Shown: positions 1 through 10,988, counted from the first letter of the stretch. The stretch is 64,000 bases of DNA from Echinometra lucunter (GCA_029962745.1 CM057157.1:26851433-26915432), one strand, 5' to 3'. Notes: generated by a model from the sequence alone, not told the origin. Translations and numbers: made by a program.

Positions 1-1310
1 TGTGTAGAGGGAATGATGACTGCGAGTAGGAGGCAAGCAGTGAGTGTGCGACAAGAATGTATGGATTCTTCATTACTGCATAAGCAGAATCAAGAGAGAC
101 CCTGGTGCTGGAGAGGAAGAAGGAGATGAGAGAGACTACTCTGACGATCCCAGAGTGTGTGCAGCCAGAGAACACCTGAGAGCTACTAGGGACGATTTCC
201 ATGCTGATCCTTCAGACTAGTGAAAGAGTGTGTTGAGAATAGGAAGGAGGAACTCTATGGGAGCTACACTGAGACGAGGGAGGAGGTGCTGATTGAGAAG
301 ATCAAGAGTTGGGAGAATAGCAGACATGTGTAAGAGTAAGAAGAGCTGGATGATCATCAAGGAAACCATGGGGAAGAAGAGAGAGAGAGAGAGTTCAAGT
401 GAGACCCAAGGTATAGGCCATGCGGATAGGAAGGTGAAGTGGCTGGAACATTTCAAGACCCTACTAGAACAACCCCCTGCCATGGCCCAGAACACCAGGG
501 AGATCAGTCATCTATTCAAGGATACGGATATCGAGACAGGGAATCAAGGAGGGTAAGGCGTATGGAGAGGATGGAGTGGTATCAGAGGTGATGAAGAGGT
601 GTGATTTTGGTGATATCATCACCAAAAATAGGTAATCAGGCACTGGAAAATGGTTTTGTCCCAGATCAATGTAAGATTAGTTATATCATCCCCGTACCAA
701 AGAAACGTGACTTCCGTTATCATGCTTATCAACAACAACATGGGGAATCTCACTGATATAACTTTTTGCAAAGACCCTCAGCAGGATGATTCTGAACTGT
801 ATTGACCCAGAGATTTACAAAAAGCTCAGATACAACCAGAATGGCTTCAGATTAAAGGGAAGATCCCCCACCAGTCACGTTCTATAGGAGGATTCCTGAG
901 GGTACCAGAGAGAAGAGACTCTGCATTGTCATGGTGTTCATTGACTTCAGAAAGGCCTTTGACTGCCCGATGAAGATTCTACGGGCTTATGGAATCCCCT
1001 CTCTTATAAAAACAACACAAACACAAGAATGTTGAGGACGGTTCTGAGCGTCAACCAGATTGCAACGAGAATGAGGAACTCTGAGCTGTACAGAAACCTT
1101 ATAAAGGTCCGCTCAAAAGTGACCCAGCGGAGAGTCTTTCGGGTATTGCTCAACCGCATCCAGAGCTCATAGTACACTCAGTGGCCCTGTGGAAACTCTT
1201 CTTGGATATGCAAGAGGAAGACCTAGGAGGACTTCATTAAGGATGCACTCCGTGAATCTTGGGAGTTCTACCCTACTTTATTGACTGATTGATTTATTGA
1301 TTGATAATAA
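1..1310 (+). mobile_element. Decayed RTE-type LINE fragment
   Basis: This is a remnant of a non-LTR retrotransposon, recognisable only in pieces. An open segment at 293-556 reads KVKWLEHFKTLLEQPP, the conserved stretch ahead of the reverse transcriptase in RTE-like elements. Around 555-600 a reading resembles GKAYGEDGVVSEVMK. Around 795-1005, with frame changes, the sequence resembles the fingers and palm of RTE reverse transcriptase: YNQNGF, then RRIPEGTREKRLCIVMVF followed by IDFRKAFDC. The YADD region is not readable. The piece ends near 1275-1310 in a TGAT/TTGATT-rich simple tail, which is usual for LINE 3' ends. Stops and frameshifts are frequent, so it is dead. The clade is inferred from motif wording only. 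Confidence 0.7.
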
Positions 1311-3667
1311 TTATTATGGTCTACTTACACTGATACTTGACAATAATGTTTAGGATCACACATCTCAAACTGACATATCCGCAACGAATATTACAAAGGC
1401 GCTGTATAACTTAATGCTCTAGACCAAAACAAATCATAGTTCATACCGTTTGCGACCTTCTGAAGTTTTTCAAATGCATTTATTATAGACAAATGTCTTG
1501 CTACAATATAGTGTCGTGCTACAAGATGTTGCTCTCTGAGCTCCTGACTTGTACATAGTCACGTCCCTGTTCCTTGCTATAGCCTAACTGCAGTAGAAAA
1601 CCACTCGCCAATTCTGTTTCTTCTTGAATTGATACCTATGTAGTGTTTCCTTTCCGTTCTTTGAAGTGAAAACAGTTGCGTCTCCTTCTATTAAGAAGAT
1701 CACCTTCCTTCCAAACACCTTTGAACATATATCTTTTGGGAAGGGGGGGGGGGGGGATACACCTGTCCAACACCCTTCCCTTGTTCGGTCGCTTTATTAT
1801 ACCTTGCTTGCTTGTTCCCTCAAATATTTTACAGATTCTTGTCTCCACCCAGAAGAAAAAAAAATCCCATTGCAGTTTTAAAGTTGAAAATGAAGCATCT
1901 GGTGCACATTTTGGGTGGAATTTTTGGAAATTTCACAATAAAAAGACATTTTTATACGCAGCGGGGGGGGGGGGCAACTGTCCACCCCTGATGAGTACGG
2001 TAAGCTATGAACTGTTGAAATATTCTTTCATTCAGTGTCAGTCTGTGAAAACTGTAAATGCAATGATAATGGTAAAGTTTGCTATAAATGGAATATGGAT
2101 GTGTAATAAGCAGGATACCTGGAAGGATGATTGTCATCATGCAAATTTCATATAGTAAGTATAAAATGTAAGACTATTTTGAAGTGTGGTATTAACACAT
2201 TATGGTGAATCGGCTGTTATCTAGACTACAGTGAGGGTAGGATGTATAGACTAACATTTCTCTGATTGATATTATGCTTGATTGAAAGATACTATAAACT
2301 GTCATTTTATACCAGTGGTTTCTTCTACTGAGTTTTTAATACAACCTACATGTAATATCTCCTATTGAAACCGCTTACTATACCATGGGTTAAGTTACTC
2401 ATGAATTCATGAAGGCTAAACATATGTTATACTTAATATGTATTAAATAGTGGTGGTATTACAGGCCAATTGATTTTGAAAATAACTGGCTTCAGCTTCT
2501 AACTAATAGCTATGTTTTTAATTATCAAAGGAATAACAACTGCTCACATAGTCATCCAAAATAGATCGATAAATACATAACACAATATTGATGTTCACTT
2601 ATATGCTATTCATGTTATATTAACAATGGGTACAGCAGTAAAAAAAAATATATATTTACTAAAAAGAAAACATGTAGTGGCCTTCTACTAACAAGGAAAA
2701 AGCATTACTCAATAATTAATGAAGTTTTGATAATATCTACTGGACATTTCAGGTACGTTCCATAGCTGGAATCTAAAAAACAGGCAAAAACCTCGAAAAA
2801 AGTACCTTGACCTTAGTTGGAAAAGGGGCTGGAAACATAGCCAAGGGGAACATGTGACCTTGGAAACATCATTTTTCCATAAGTAGAGATATAGATGAAG
2901 AGAATGATGTGATGTTTGGCAGAAAATATATTATTGGTAGTGCATGGAAAAGAAAATAAAACTTGAAATCGATTTTTGAAAATATTTGAAACAGGAAATC
3001 TCCATATTTAATGATATGCAAAATTTATGGCCTAATTTGCATATGAGAATGATAATATAAATAGCTAAAATTTTGCATGTTGATTGCTCATGAGATGAAG
3101 ACTATATGATAGAAAGTTCAACCAAATTGAGCCTATTTTGGTTGAGATAGAGCCCATTTAAAATCTTTAAAAATGGCATACCTCAAGAAAAGGGTCAACA
3201 TTTGAAAAACGTGGATTTTGACATTGATTTAAAGAATTGCTTAGAAATCATAGTCCATTTGAGTTTATTCATGGAAACATGAGTTTTTCTGACACTAGAG
3301 ATACCAAGGAACAAAATGATACCCATGGCGGAGGGTCAGAGGGGGGGTGCACGGTAGCCCCCTCTGGCCCACGGACTACGAGTTTCTCGGATAGCACTTA
3401 AAGCAATAGTTCTCTTCCTTGCTCTCTCAGCAGTCAGACAACACAAAACAGCATCCTCATTTAAGAGGTTTAAAAGCCTTTATAAATTATAAGTTTCCTA
3501 TGTGAGGACTTCCGTACGACACATATTACAGGCTTGTGGAAATATAGTCGAATTTTCGGACGTTGCTCTTGGAATAGTATCTATATAATATTTCCATGCA
3601 AAGTGTTAAAAAAAGTGGTTGTCAGAACTCAAGTTCATCAACAGTGAGTCCTGAAGAAATCTCTTAC
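1311..3667. other. Non-coding stretch left of the protease exons
   Basis: I see no convincing exon on either strand here. The span holds two G runs (about 1744-1756 and 1963-1972), an A-rich patch near 2640, and AT-rich unique-looking DNA. The trypsin gene to the right should continue in this direction. I looked on the minus strand for a GDSGGP-type serine motif between 1 and 3667 and found none, so this is probably intron or sequence beyond a break. Overlapping open frames around 1636-2155 run through the G tracts and are not gene-like. Confidence 0.5.
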
Positions 3668-3936
3668 CTCCACCTTCAGAGGTAGTCCCCCAACCAGCAA
3701 CGACGCATTGGCGATAGTCATTTAGTTCATCAGATGACGTCGCTAAGCATACTGGTCTGACGTAATCACTGAATGTCACTGGCTCGGTCAGACGCAGTAG
3801 AGCGATATCCGTATCAAGGCTCTCACCATCGTAATCGGGATGGGCAATGATATCGGCAACCTCGGCATTCACTTCGTATTCGGACTCACCCGACAGCCGA
3901 ATGTTTCCGAAGATGACGCGATCCACGTAGGATTCA
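3668..3936 (-). CDS. Exon 7: S1 protease middle part with catalytic Asp
   Basis: This 269-bp exon follows an acceptor (polypyrimidine then AG at 3938-3937) and ends at donor GTAAGA at 3667. It joins the previous exon in phase 2 and leaves in phase 1. It encodes ESYVDRVIFGNIRL, then DTDIALLRL, which carries the catalytic Asp of chymotrypsin-fold proteases, then VRPVCLA and CVVAGWGTTSEGG. These are standard S1 landmarks after the active-site His. The downstream exon, which should hold the catalytic Ser (GDSGGP) and the residue that sets substrate preference, is not found to the left, so specificity cannot be judged. The protein so far totals 453 residues. Confidence 0.93.
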
Positions 3937-4399
3937 CTATCAGTTTAAAAAAAAAATAGAAGAAGAAAGATTAACAGGGATATAGCTATTCAGTACACGT
4001 TGCATGGGAAGTTGCGATTGTACCATAAAGAATAAGCGTATAAGATCTAACGAAACTCTAAAAATGACAAAAAGGGACACGAATACGTCGAGACATTGGC
4101 ATCGAACAATGTAAAACATAGAAACTCCATGGTTTTAAAAATCCTTCGTGATCTCAGTACCCTTTACTTAAAGGACCCCTTTCACTTTGTTTATTATTAA
4201 TATTCTTTACGTTCCATTGGAAGTTTATCTTTACCAAAACCAAATACCGAATCATCAGATCATGTCGCAGAATGTTTTTATACTGTGGGGCATCGCACTT
4301 TGAATAACGTCTTATCTTCAACTCTTAAATCATCCTCAAATTATAATGAATTCATGAGGGCATTAAATGAACTTACGTCGAAAAGTATCTCCCTTAATT

Positions 4400-4680
4400 A
4401 TTATTAGGGTGGGTGGGGTCATTTGGGTTAGCATTTGGTTGGGTGGAGGCATGTTACTGTGTAATACTGTAAACGATGTTGTTTTTTGTTATACCAATAT
4501 GTTAAGCATTTATTGTGATATAAAAGTTCTCTCGTTTGTTACAGTTTGTCAACTGGACCCCTCGGCAGAACAGCTGTGCTGCAGTGGCACAGCTGACCAG
4601 GGCGATCCTTATTTTTTAATTTTACCAATAATGTTATTGATTATATATATATATGGTTAATCAAATAAAATCAAATCAAA
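4400..4680 (+). mobile_element. LINE 3' end with (AAATC)n tail
   Basis: This segment lies in the intron between exons 6 and 7. It contains GGACCCCTCGGCAGAACAGC, then AGCTGACCAGGGCGATCC, then AT-rich sequence ending in repeated AAATC/AAATCAA units at about 4660-4680. A 3' untranslated segment ending in short tandem units is the usual mark of CR1/L2-type LINE tails. No reverse transcriptase is attached, so it is a severely 5'-truncated copy. The left boundary is uncertain. Confidence 0.45.
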
Positions 4681-5244
4681 CATCCTTAGATCTGTTGGAA
4701 TAAAAGGATTTGGGGATAGGTGTGCCGACGCATAAGGATGTAGGGATGTAAAGGATGTAAGACTTGGCAGTCATGGTCAGAACGGAGGGATGCCCATATG
4801 GGATATTGGGACATACGGGTTTGGTTTTGTTTGGTTTGGTTTTATTTTTCCTAATATTAAAAATATTGAATATAAAAGTAAAAAAAAAAAAACCCAGATA
4901 TATATATAAACAAAATTGTAAGTCGAATTTCAAAATGCTACGGCTAGAAAGCTCTATTCAGAGGTATTATTAAAATGCCCCTGGTTCTTCCAAGAGGTCC
5001 AGGATCCAAGGAGTGTAAGATCAGAGTCGAGATACTGCATAAGGTTGTCGAGATAATGTTTTGCTGTTAGAACAGAGCCGTACGGGCATAAGCGTGTCGG
5101 TGTCGAGACGCATATTTTTTTTGCACGCAAGCAAAGCTAATGGCACATGTGAAGCCTATGGCCGAAACGTTGAAAACATGTCTGAGAAGTCAAAATAGCA
5201 ATGAATGCCTTGTATAAATTTCTTAGAGCACTCTCTGCAGCATC

Positions 5245-5330
5245 AGCTTCTCGTAGCGCAGTGGTCAAGGCGACTAGTAGAGCTCTGTCTCTGAGAGATA
5301 TTGGTTCAAATCCTCACGCTGATACACCAT
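5245..5330 (+). mobile_element. tRNA-derived SINE-like segment
   Basis: The stretch contains an A-box-like TAGCGCAGTGG and, about 50 bases on, a B-box-like GGTTCAAATCC. That is the spacing of an internal RNA polymerase III promoter. I could not fold a good acceptor stem or anticodon arm, so it is not a working tRNA gene. A SINE head or decayed tRNA copy is the best reading. It lies in an intron of the protease gene, on the opposite strand. No poly-A or simple tail was clearly delimited. Confidence 0.4.
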
Positions 5331-5522
5331 AATAAAATTATAAACAATTGCGTTAATTCCGTTGATTAGATAGTTAGGTTCAAAGATATTCTTCATTCAA
5401 GTCGCTGATACTAATAGAAACACAGGCTTGTATGTGTAAAAAAAAAAAAAAGAAGAAAAGATAAAAGACGCTGTCGGGACACGGGGTATTGGAACCGAGG
5501 GCAGTCCTCGAAATGAACTTAC

Positions 5523-5724
5523 ACGCAGTGGGCAGCCGTGAGAACCCACTGGGGAGCTATCAGTGAAGCACCACAGAAGTGAATACCTCCTTTAGAGCCG
5601 TCGTCCTCCCTGAGGGACCCGATCCAGGGGAATTCCCCTCGGCGAGAGTTGATGCCCCCAACAACCCTGGCCTGATCAGGGGCGTATGCAGGGCGTGTTC
5701 CGCAAATATTGGTATTAAACAGAT
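5523..5724 (-). CDS. Exon 6: start of S1 protease domain, catalytic His
   Basis: This 202-bp exon begins after TTTTTTCAG and ends at donor GTAAGTT. It takes over in phase 1 and leaves in phase 2. It encodes a short linker with a cysteine (NICGTRP), the activation cleavage motif RVVGGINSRRGEFPW, then HFCGASLIAPQWVLTAAHC with the catalytic His. Cleavage between Arg and Val would make the new N-terminus that activates S1 proteases. The linker cysteine probably pairs with the protease domain, keeping the regulatory chain attached, as in other mosaic proteases. That last point is inference from the family. Confidence 0.95.
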
Positions 5725-6599
5725 CTGAAAAAATAATTATTCATGATGAATGCGATATGGATGATGTCCATGGTTAATGTTCCCCTCTAAAAGAGCTACT
5801 TTAGAACTACTTTTTTATATTAAGTATATTGACATGATGGGGCATGACCTGTTTTTAAACATAGGCTGCATACAGGTAGATCTGCCAGTGGCATGACTGG
5901 GACTTCACATAGCAGCATTACACAGATTGTTAAAGTCTTCTCTTTTCATGGTGTTCATAATGTATCATAAAATGTTTGAAATCATTCCAAATTAGCACAG
6001 AAGAATTACCAAGGACATTTAGGAAATGCGTATATAAGCGGAAATGAAATAAGGAGAAATATATCATCATTCCCTTCTTACAAAGTTCCATATATAGCCA
6101 TCTCTGTTCATCAAAAGATATGTTTGTACTATTATGATAAAATTTCTTGGAGGGAAAGAATAAACAGAAAGTTCACTTGACAGCGTATATTAAACATCTA
6201 TCTTCCTTCCACCTTATTTTTCCCTGAGAGATCACGAAAGTTTATTTGTGGTTTTTTTTTACGATGATGCGGCGTCATTAATCATTATGTGAGGAGTTTG
6301 AATGCTGAAACAGATACATACATTTTTGTCTAATGGAAATATTTGCAATTAAAGATCAATAAAATTTAAGAAAATAAGAAAATATGTGTTACTTATGACC
6401 ATAACTTCAACAATATACCTTCATATGTCATGATCAGTACAACATTTGAAAGGTATTATTTTGTACTATATGATGACCTTACAGTAAAATTTCCCAAAAT
6501 GGCGTTTATCTTTTTTTGAATATAAACTGTTCATGTTATTTGCTTTGATGATCAATGTCTTTTCATTTTCTTGTTATTTTTTTCAGAACTGAATCCTAC
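5725..6599. other. Intron between exons 5 and 6
   Basis: AT-rich intron. I see no further coding segment, RNA gene or clear repeat boundary in it. Confidence 0.6.
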
Positions 6600-6834
6600 C
6601 GCCTTCTGCAGCAAAACATAGTCCACCATCTGCCTGATCGTCTGTGAATTGAGAGCAGTTAAAGGGCCAGGGGCGGTTGAAGGTCTGCTCGAAGGGGGCT
6701 TGACACGCATCGGTGATTGCGACACAATCCGAGTAGCAAACCCGATGGGTGGGACCATTATGGGTGCATTCGGGGTACAACAAATTGCAGGTAAGGCTTA
6801 GGAGGTTTTCATGACAGGATGAAATACCAGATAC
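6600..6834 (-). CDS. Exon 5: Frizzled cysteine-rich domain, second half
   Basis: This 235-bp exon starts after TTTTCAG, in phase 0, and ends at donor GTAGGATT, in phase 1. It encodes VSGISSCHENLLSLTC, then LLYPECTHNGPTHRVC, then YSDCVAITDACQAPFEQ, then FNRPWPFNCSQF, ending near GGLCFAAEG. It supplies eight of the ten cysteines expected of a Frizzled (Fz/CRD) fold; the first two lie in the preceding exon. Fz modules in secreted or membrane mosaic proteases such as corin bind partner proteins or lipids. The ligand here is unknown. Confidence 0.93.
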
Positions 6835-7040
6835 CTGAAAATAAGGTAGAATGGAACATGAAAGTCGGTTTAAGTTGTAAAGTTCGTAGAGTCACGCACA
6901 TGAGGCACTTTGAGCATAGCATCGCTTCTTTATCATGTTATGAGGACCACTTATGCAGCATGGCACACTATTATAGTTCATAGCATCGCACAAAATACGC
7001 CCCTACTCTTCACAGACATGACAGAGGATGGTATTTACAC

Positions 7041-7081
7041 TGAAGAAGAAGAAGAAGAAGAAGAAGAAGAAGAAGAAGAAA
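7041..7081. repeat. (GAA)n microsatellite
   Basis: About 13 GAA units lie within the intron between exons 4 and 5, followed by degenerate A/G-rich sequence to about 7143. The glutamate, lysine or phenylalanine runs read from it are artefacts. Confidence 0.95.
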
Positions 7082-7514
7082 GGAACAACAACAAGAATAA
7101 CAACAAGAAAAAGAGAAGAAGATGATGAAGAAGAAGAAGAAGCTATTGTGAGTAAGCAAGTGCAAGTGCCATTCAGTCGACATGGTCGAATGCAAAAGAA
7201 TGATGCATGAATAAAGATATACAAATGTTTAAAGGAATTCGGTAGTTGGCAAATAGGCGACTCTTCCCTAAAGTTTTCATATCATACAGTTCTTCCATTG
7301 ATTTGTAACGGTAACTTTTTTCAGTTTTATTTCAGGACCAAATTGTACCTTAGCCAAAGCATAATGCATTCAAGAATGTGGTATGAAAAGAAACACACAA
7401 AATTTTGACAAGATTCTACATAGTAATTTTCACTGTACTGTACCTTTGCAACGTTAATGGCTTCATAAGAAAATGCAGTTTTTATATATTCAGCACTAAG
7501 AAATAGATGTACTA

Positions 7515-7769
7515 CACTCTTAGTAAATGGTACCGATTAGAACCTTTTCTTTTCCGACATTTTGAACCTTTAAAGGTTCTTCAAAGAACCATTACTAGCC
7601 TATAAAGGTTCTCTTAGGGGTTCTACATATGTCTTTAAAACCATTATTGCTTGTACAAGGAACCTTTTGGGTTCTTGAAAATATGAAGAACCCTTTATAT
7701 AACCCCCTTTTCTGGAGTTTCAAAATATGGGAGTGAAAAGGTTCAAACTGACACATTTTTCTAAAAGTT
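7515..7769. mobile_element. Small TIR element (CACTCTTAG type)
   Basis: About 255 bp. The left end reads CACTCTTAGTAAATGG and the right end, reverse-complemented, reads ACTTTTAGAAAAATG. The inverted match continues loosely through AGAACCTTTT / GAACCTTTT. Inside, GGTTCTT and AAGAACC recur in both orientations, so the element can fold on itself. It has no coding capacity. It resembles miniature inverted-repeat transposable elements (MITEs) and sits in the intron just downstream of exon 4. Confidence 0.55.
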
Positions 7770-7814
7770 TAAGAAGCAAAAAAATAAAAAACACAAGTAA
7801 ACAAACAAACGTAC

Positions 7815-7933
7815 TATTTCTGTAAAGTTGCTCTCTGCATCAAGCGCGCTTCTTGCCAAACTATGCGGGAAGAAAGTGGTGTTGTAAGTCAGTCTTTCTC
7901 GGCAAATCTCTGGTTGTACGGGCTCACAAATTG
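7815..7933 (-). CDS. Exon 4: Frizzled cysteine-rich domain, first half
   Basis: This 119-bp exon uses acceptor ATGAAG (AG at 7935-7934) and donor GTACGTTT. It enters in phase 1 and leaves in phase 0, which fits both neighbours. It encodes ICEPVQPEICRERLTYNTTF, then FPHSLARSAL and the exon end NFTEI. The C-E-P start, the second cysteine nine residues on, and the YNTT(x)FP motif are hallmarks of Frizzled CRDs. NTT and NFT are candidate N-glycosylation sites. The acceptor has a weak pyrimidine tract, but the phase agreement makes it likely. Confidence 0.88.
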
Positions 7934-8572
7934 CTTCATGCAGGACATGAAAGAAAAAAAAATCATAAGTCATATTTATTCACCATTTTCATCAGGGCAG
8001 ATAATTTGAAAACGGTTAAGTGTGTATTTCAAATTTTATCGCAGGCCTATACCAATGTAATTTGGCAGGCCATATCTGATGTATTTTGCTTCATAATCTC
8101 TATACCTGTCCATCTATGATAAATATATTTTAAGGAAGTCTGTATCAAAGATTAGTAATACAAAAAAACACTTTTTTCCTCTCTAAAGGTGTGGAAAACT
8201 GCTTATTTTTAATTTTATTTGATTAGCTACACTCCTTAAAGATTAATACCAGAAGAAAAAAGCGAACACTTCGTCCTCAAGAGTTAGACCAGTGTTTAAA
8301 AACAGTGAGAATTGTGCACATTGAAAACACTGTGAATCTGTTGTAAGTACAAGACATTCCTACATACATGTATTCTCTGATTCGCTTTGCGTTCACAGTG
8401 TATCATATAGTTCACTGTATGTTATATCATGCTGTGTGAACAAAGTGATCTCAAATCCACTTGCACACTGTTGTCATCCTGTGGTCCAAAGTGGTCTTTA
8501 TACACACTGTTATTCTTTTTTTCTAGGTGGCAGTTTATCACACTTTTATCATTACACATAATGTAAACTTAC
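7934..8572. other. Intron between exons 3 and 4
   Basis: No exon is seen. From about 8290 to 8540 the motif AACAGTGTG / CACACTGTT recurs in both orientations (for example near 8300, 8330, 8465 and 8505). This may be a small fold-back element, but I could not fix its ends. Confidence 0.4.
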
Positions 8573-8680
8573 GGCATGCGTCTTCGTCCGAGAAGTCCAA
8601 GCAGTCGTTGTAGCCATCGCATATTTTGGCGGGAGAAACGCAGAGACCACTACGGCACTGAAACTCGTCCCCTTGGCAAC
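8573..8680 (-). CDS. Exon 3: LDL-receptor class A domain
   Basis: This 108-bp exon begins after TTTCAG and ends at donor GTAAGTTT, phase 1 to phase 1, so it is a symmetric one-domain exon as is typical for LDLa modules. It encodes [18 protein letters not shown], then [18 protein letters not shown]. All six cysteines are present. The acidic set D-x-x-D-C-x-D-x-S-D-E that binds calcium is complete. LDLa modules in mosaic proteases act as binding or folding modules. Confidence 0.96.
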
Positions 8681-8987
8681 CTGAAACATAACAAAATAAC
8701 AAAAGAAGGAAAATAAGTGAAAGAAATGACGCTTAAAAATAGATGAATCAACTGTGTTATCATAACTATCGTGAATAAAATTTTTAGATATAAAAAAATT
8801 ATACTTACTAAAGTTCGATTCAAATTAATTGCAAAAGAGATTTTTGCAGGTCATTGTTGCCGAATGGCCGATTTGGGAAATGCAACAATGGTATTATTTT
8901 ATGCAATTATAATATTTAAAAAAAATTGTCGGAAATCATTAAAGTAACGTGAGAAATAAAACATTTTAACTTCCCACTTTGGATGTT

Positions 8988-9025
<38 letters not shown>

Positions 9026-9537
9026 TTTCTCTCATATCATTTCATTGAATCTTGAAGACATACGGACAATGCTATAACGACAACAGAAGCCGACCATTTG
9101 TGTTTCAATGATACAATAACAAATTCAAAGGGAATCAATTAATTGAACATTTATTATTCCAATATTCTTCTTTTCAGAGACTAATTAAGCATCCCACTTT
9201 CTTAAATAGTAAATCTAAGATAAATATTAATGTGTATAAAGATGATCTACAGTCATTTAGTTTTAGTGGTGTTACACTGGTTCTAATGTTCTGATTGTTA
9301 TTCTGCTAGCATCAAATATAATAAGTGATTATAGATAGCTTTAATAACCTATCCTTATCGCTGATCAGAAAATAATAATACATTTTTTCATCATCTCGCT
9401 CAACTGCTTTAAATGTCCTGTTACATGTTACTTTTTTATAAGGAACTTGTTGTAGAAGGACCATTGTTCTCATCATAATATTATCCAATATGGATACATT
9501 CATGTATGAATGAGTTGTAATAAAAATTATCATTTAC
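8681..9537. other. Intron between exons 2 and 3, with (CT)n
   Basis: AT-rich intron with a (CT)n microsatellite at about 8991-9022 and a T-rich stretch. No other feature is evident. Confidence 0.6.
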
Positions 9538-9894
9538 CCGGTTGCGCTATAGCAGCTAGTGAGGCATGAAATCCGCGACTTGCTTTGGAGACATCGCTGG
9601 TGAAGACTATCCACATGGTGTCTGCAGGTGAGACTACCTCAGACGTGTAATTCGTACCAGTAAACCAGGCCAGCTCACCGGATCCCGCACCATCCGGACC
9701 CGATCCGAAACCGATGATGAGGTTATCATGGTAATATTCGAGGGATACATCGCTGAAAGTCGCCACAACCCTATAATTGTCTGGTGCCTGTATTAGCCAT
9801 AGAATATTCAGATTGTTGTCATAGTTGCTCGGATAGCCCGGAGACGATATTTCGGTATCCGAACCCTGTGATAGAGAAATCGAGATGATGTTGT
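9538..9894 (-). CDS. Exon 2: CUB-like domain without cysteines
   Basis: This 357-bp exon starts after CCTTTGCAG and ends at donor GTAAATG, phase 1 to phase 1. It encodes a single domain of about 115 residues with CUB landmarks: ISSPGYPSNYDNNLNILWLI near the start, then VATFSDVSLEYYHDNLII, and MWIVFTSDVSKASRGF near the end (the F-x-S-D...GF motif). CUB domains usually have two or four cysteines. I find none in this exon, which is unusual. The Glu-Tyr and Asp residues in EYYHD may be part of a calcium site, but the full motif is not convincing. Confidence 0.9.
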
Positions 9895-10344
9895 CTGCAA
9901 AGGAAAATAAATTACAAAGAAAAATTTGCAATGCCATGCATAAAAATTGTGGGATTTCTACGTCTAAATCGATAACGTGATATCAAGGTTTTTTTCTAAC
10001 AAACAGCAACAAAATCAGTGGCATAAAACTAATCATGTACTGTCTATATGCAAATAACCATTGTATCGCCGAGCCTCTTTTGCTATGTTTTGATATGACT
10101 CAATTTTGAAACGTGCAATGTCTTTTAACTGGAAACACTTATATGGTATTATATATACTTATTTTATATTCCTGCATTCAGTAATATCCATTTCGTTGTC
10201 CGTCTATTTCCAGTTTTGCTGCGATTGGTCTGAGAATGAAGCAACAGCATCAGAATATTGGTACTTCCGATAGACATTCGACAACCAAAAAATTAAATGG
10301 TCATTCGTTTTCCTCTCCCCTGTGGAATTAAACTAGACACCAGA

Positions 10345-10671
10345 GGGTGTTCCATAAAGCTGTTTCTTAAAGTTACAAACGACTTTACGAACGACTGGAA
10401 TTTAAAGTGCCAAATGGGATGTCAAAAGTTTTTCCTGATATTTAAACAAAGTGTGATTGCATTTCCCATAATCTCGATTAAATTGTGGCAAAAAATATAG
10501 TTCGCAATAAACATGTTTGCAGACAATAGTAAAGTTAATATACGCCTGCATATTTTACCTTTAGCTGATGCGATTTATAATGATCAGATTGGGAATCCCA
10601 TTTGGCTTGCTATATTCAGTCGTTCGTAAAGTCATTCGTAACTTTACGAACAGCTTTATGAAGCAGTTCCA
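10345..10671. mobile_element. TIR element, GTTCGTAAAGTTACGAAC family, copy 1
   Basis: About 327 bp. Both ends carry, in opposite orientation, CATAAAGCTGTTCGTAAAG-like sequence followed by TTACGAACGACTTTACGAA (the left copy has TTTCTTAAAGTTACAAACG). The inverted ends match over roughly 50 bp and are themselves partly palindromic. There is no coding capacity. It lies in the intron between exons 1 and 2. A second copy in the opposite orientation is at 46582-46918, which confirms the boundaries approximately. Confidence 0.8.
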
Positions 10672-10687
10672 GGAAAGGTAAACTTAC

Positions 10688-10757
10688 ATGCACTTTGTGC
10701 TGATGTACATGGCAGGACACCCAAAGCCAGTAAACCAAGTATGACAGGTATCGCCAT
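10688..10757 (-). CDS. Exon 1 coding part: start codon and signal peptide
   Basis: The ATG is at 10757-10755. It encodes MAIPVILGLLALGVLPC then TSAQSA, a clear secretory signal peptide, and ends at donor GTAAGTTT in phase 1, matching exon 2. The exon extends 5' to an acceptor (TTTATAG, AG at 10782-10781), so 23 untranslated bases precede the start. GAGAG directly before ATG is an acceptable context. The mature protein would be secreted. I see no transmembrane segment in the parts available, unlike corin. Confidence 0.88.
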
Positions 10758-10988
10758 CTCTCCTCGTAAAACGGCTTCACCTATAAAGATAATGCAAAAT
10801 ATTAGAATCTTTAAAGTGTAATCACCTGAAAAAAAATTATGTACAGCTATAGTACGTTTGAAATAACCCCACAGAAACTTTACATGGCATGCTGGTGCAT
10901 TCTAAGATTGTTTCTTTTATCAAATCATAAAATGTGATCTAGAGGGAACACGAAAGGAAAGGAAACAAGATTATGTAGAGAAGGTTAA

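Noticed and set aside
3301..3370. GC-rich stretch considered as a serine-protease terminal exon
   Set aside because: On the minus strand it does not give GDSGGP in any frame and has no acceptor in phase.
7003..7224. Open frames with Glu, Lys, Phe or Ser runs
   Set aside because: They are readings of the (GAA)n microsatellite and adjoining A/G-rich DNA.
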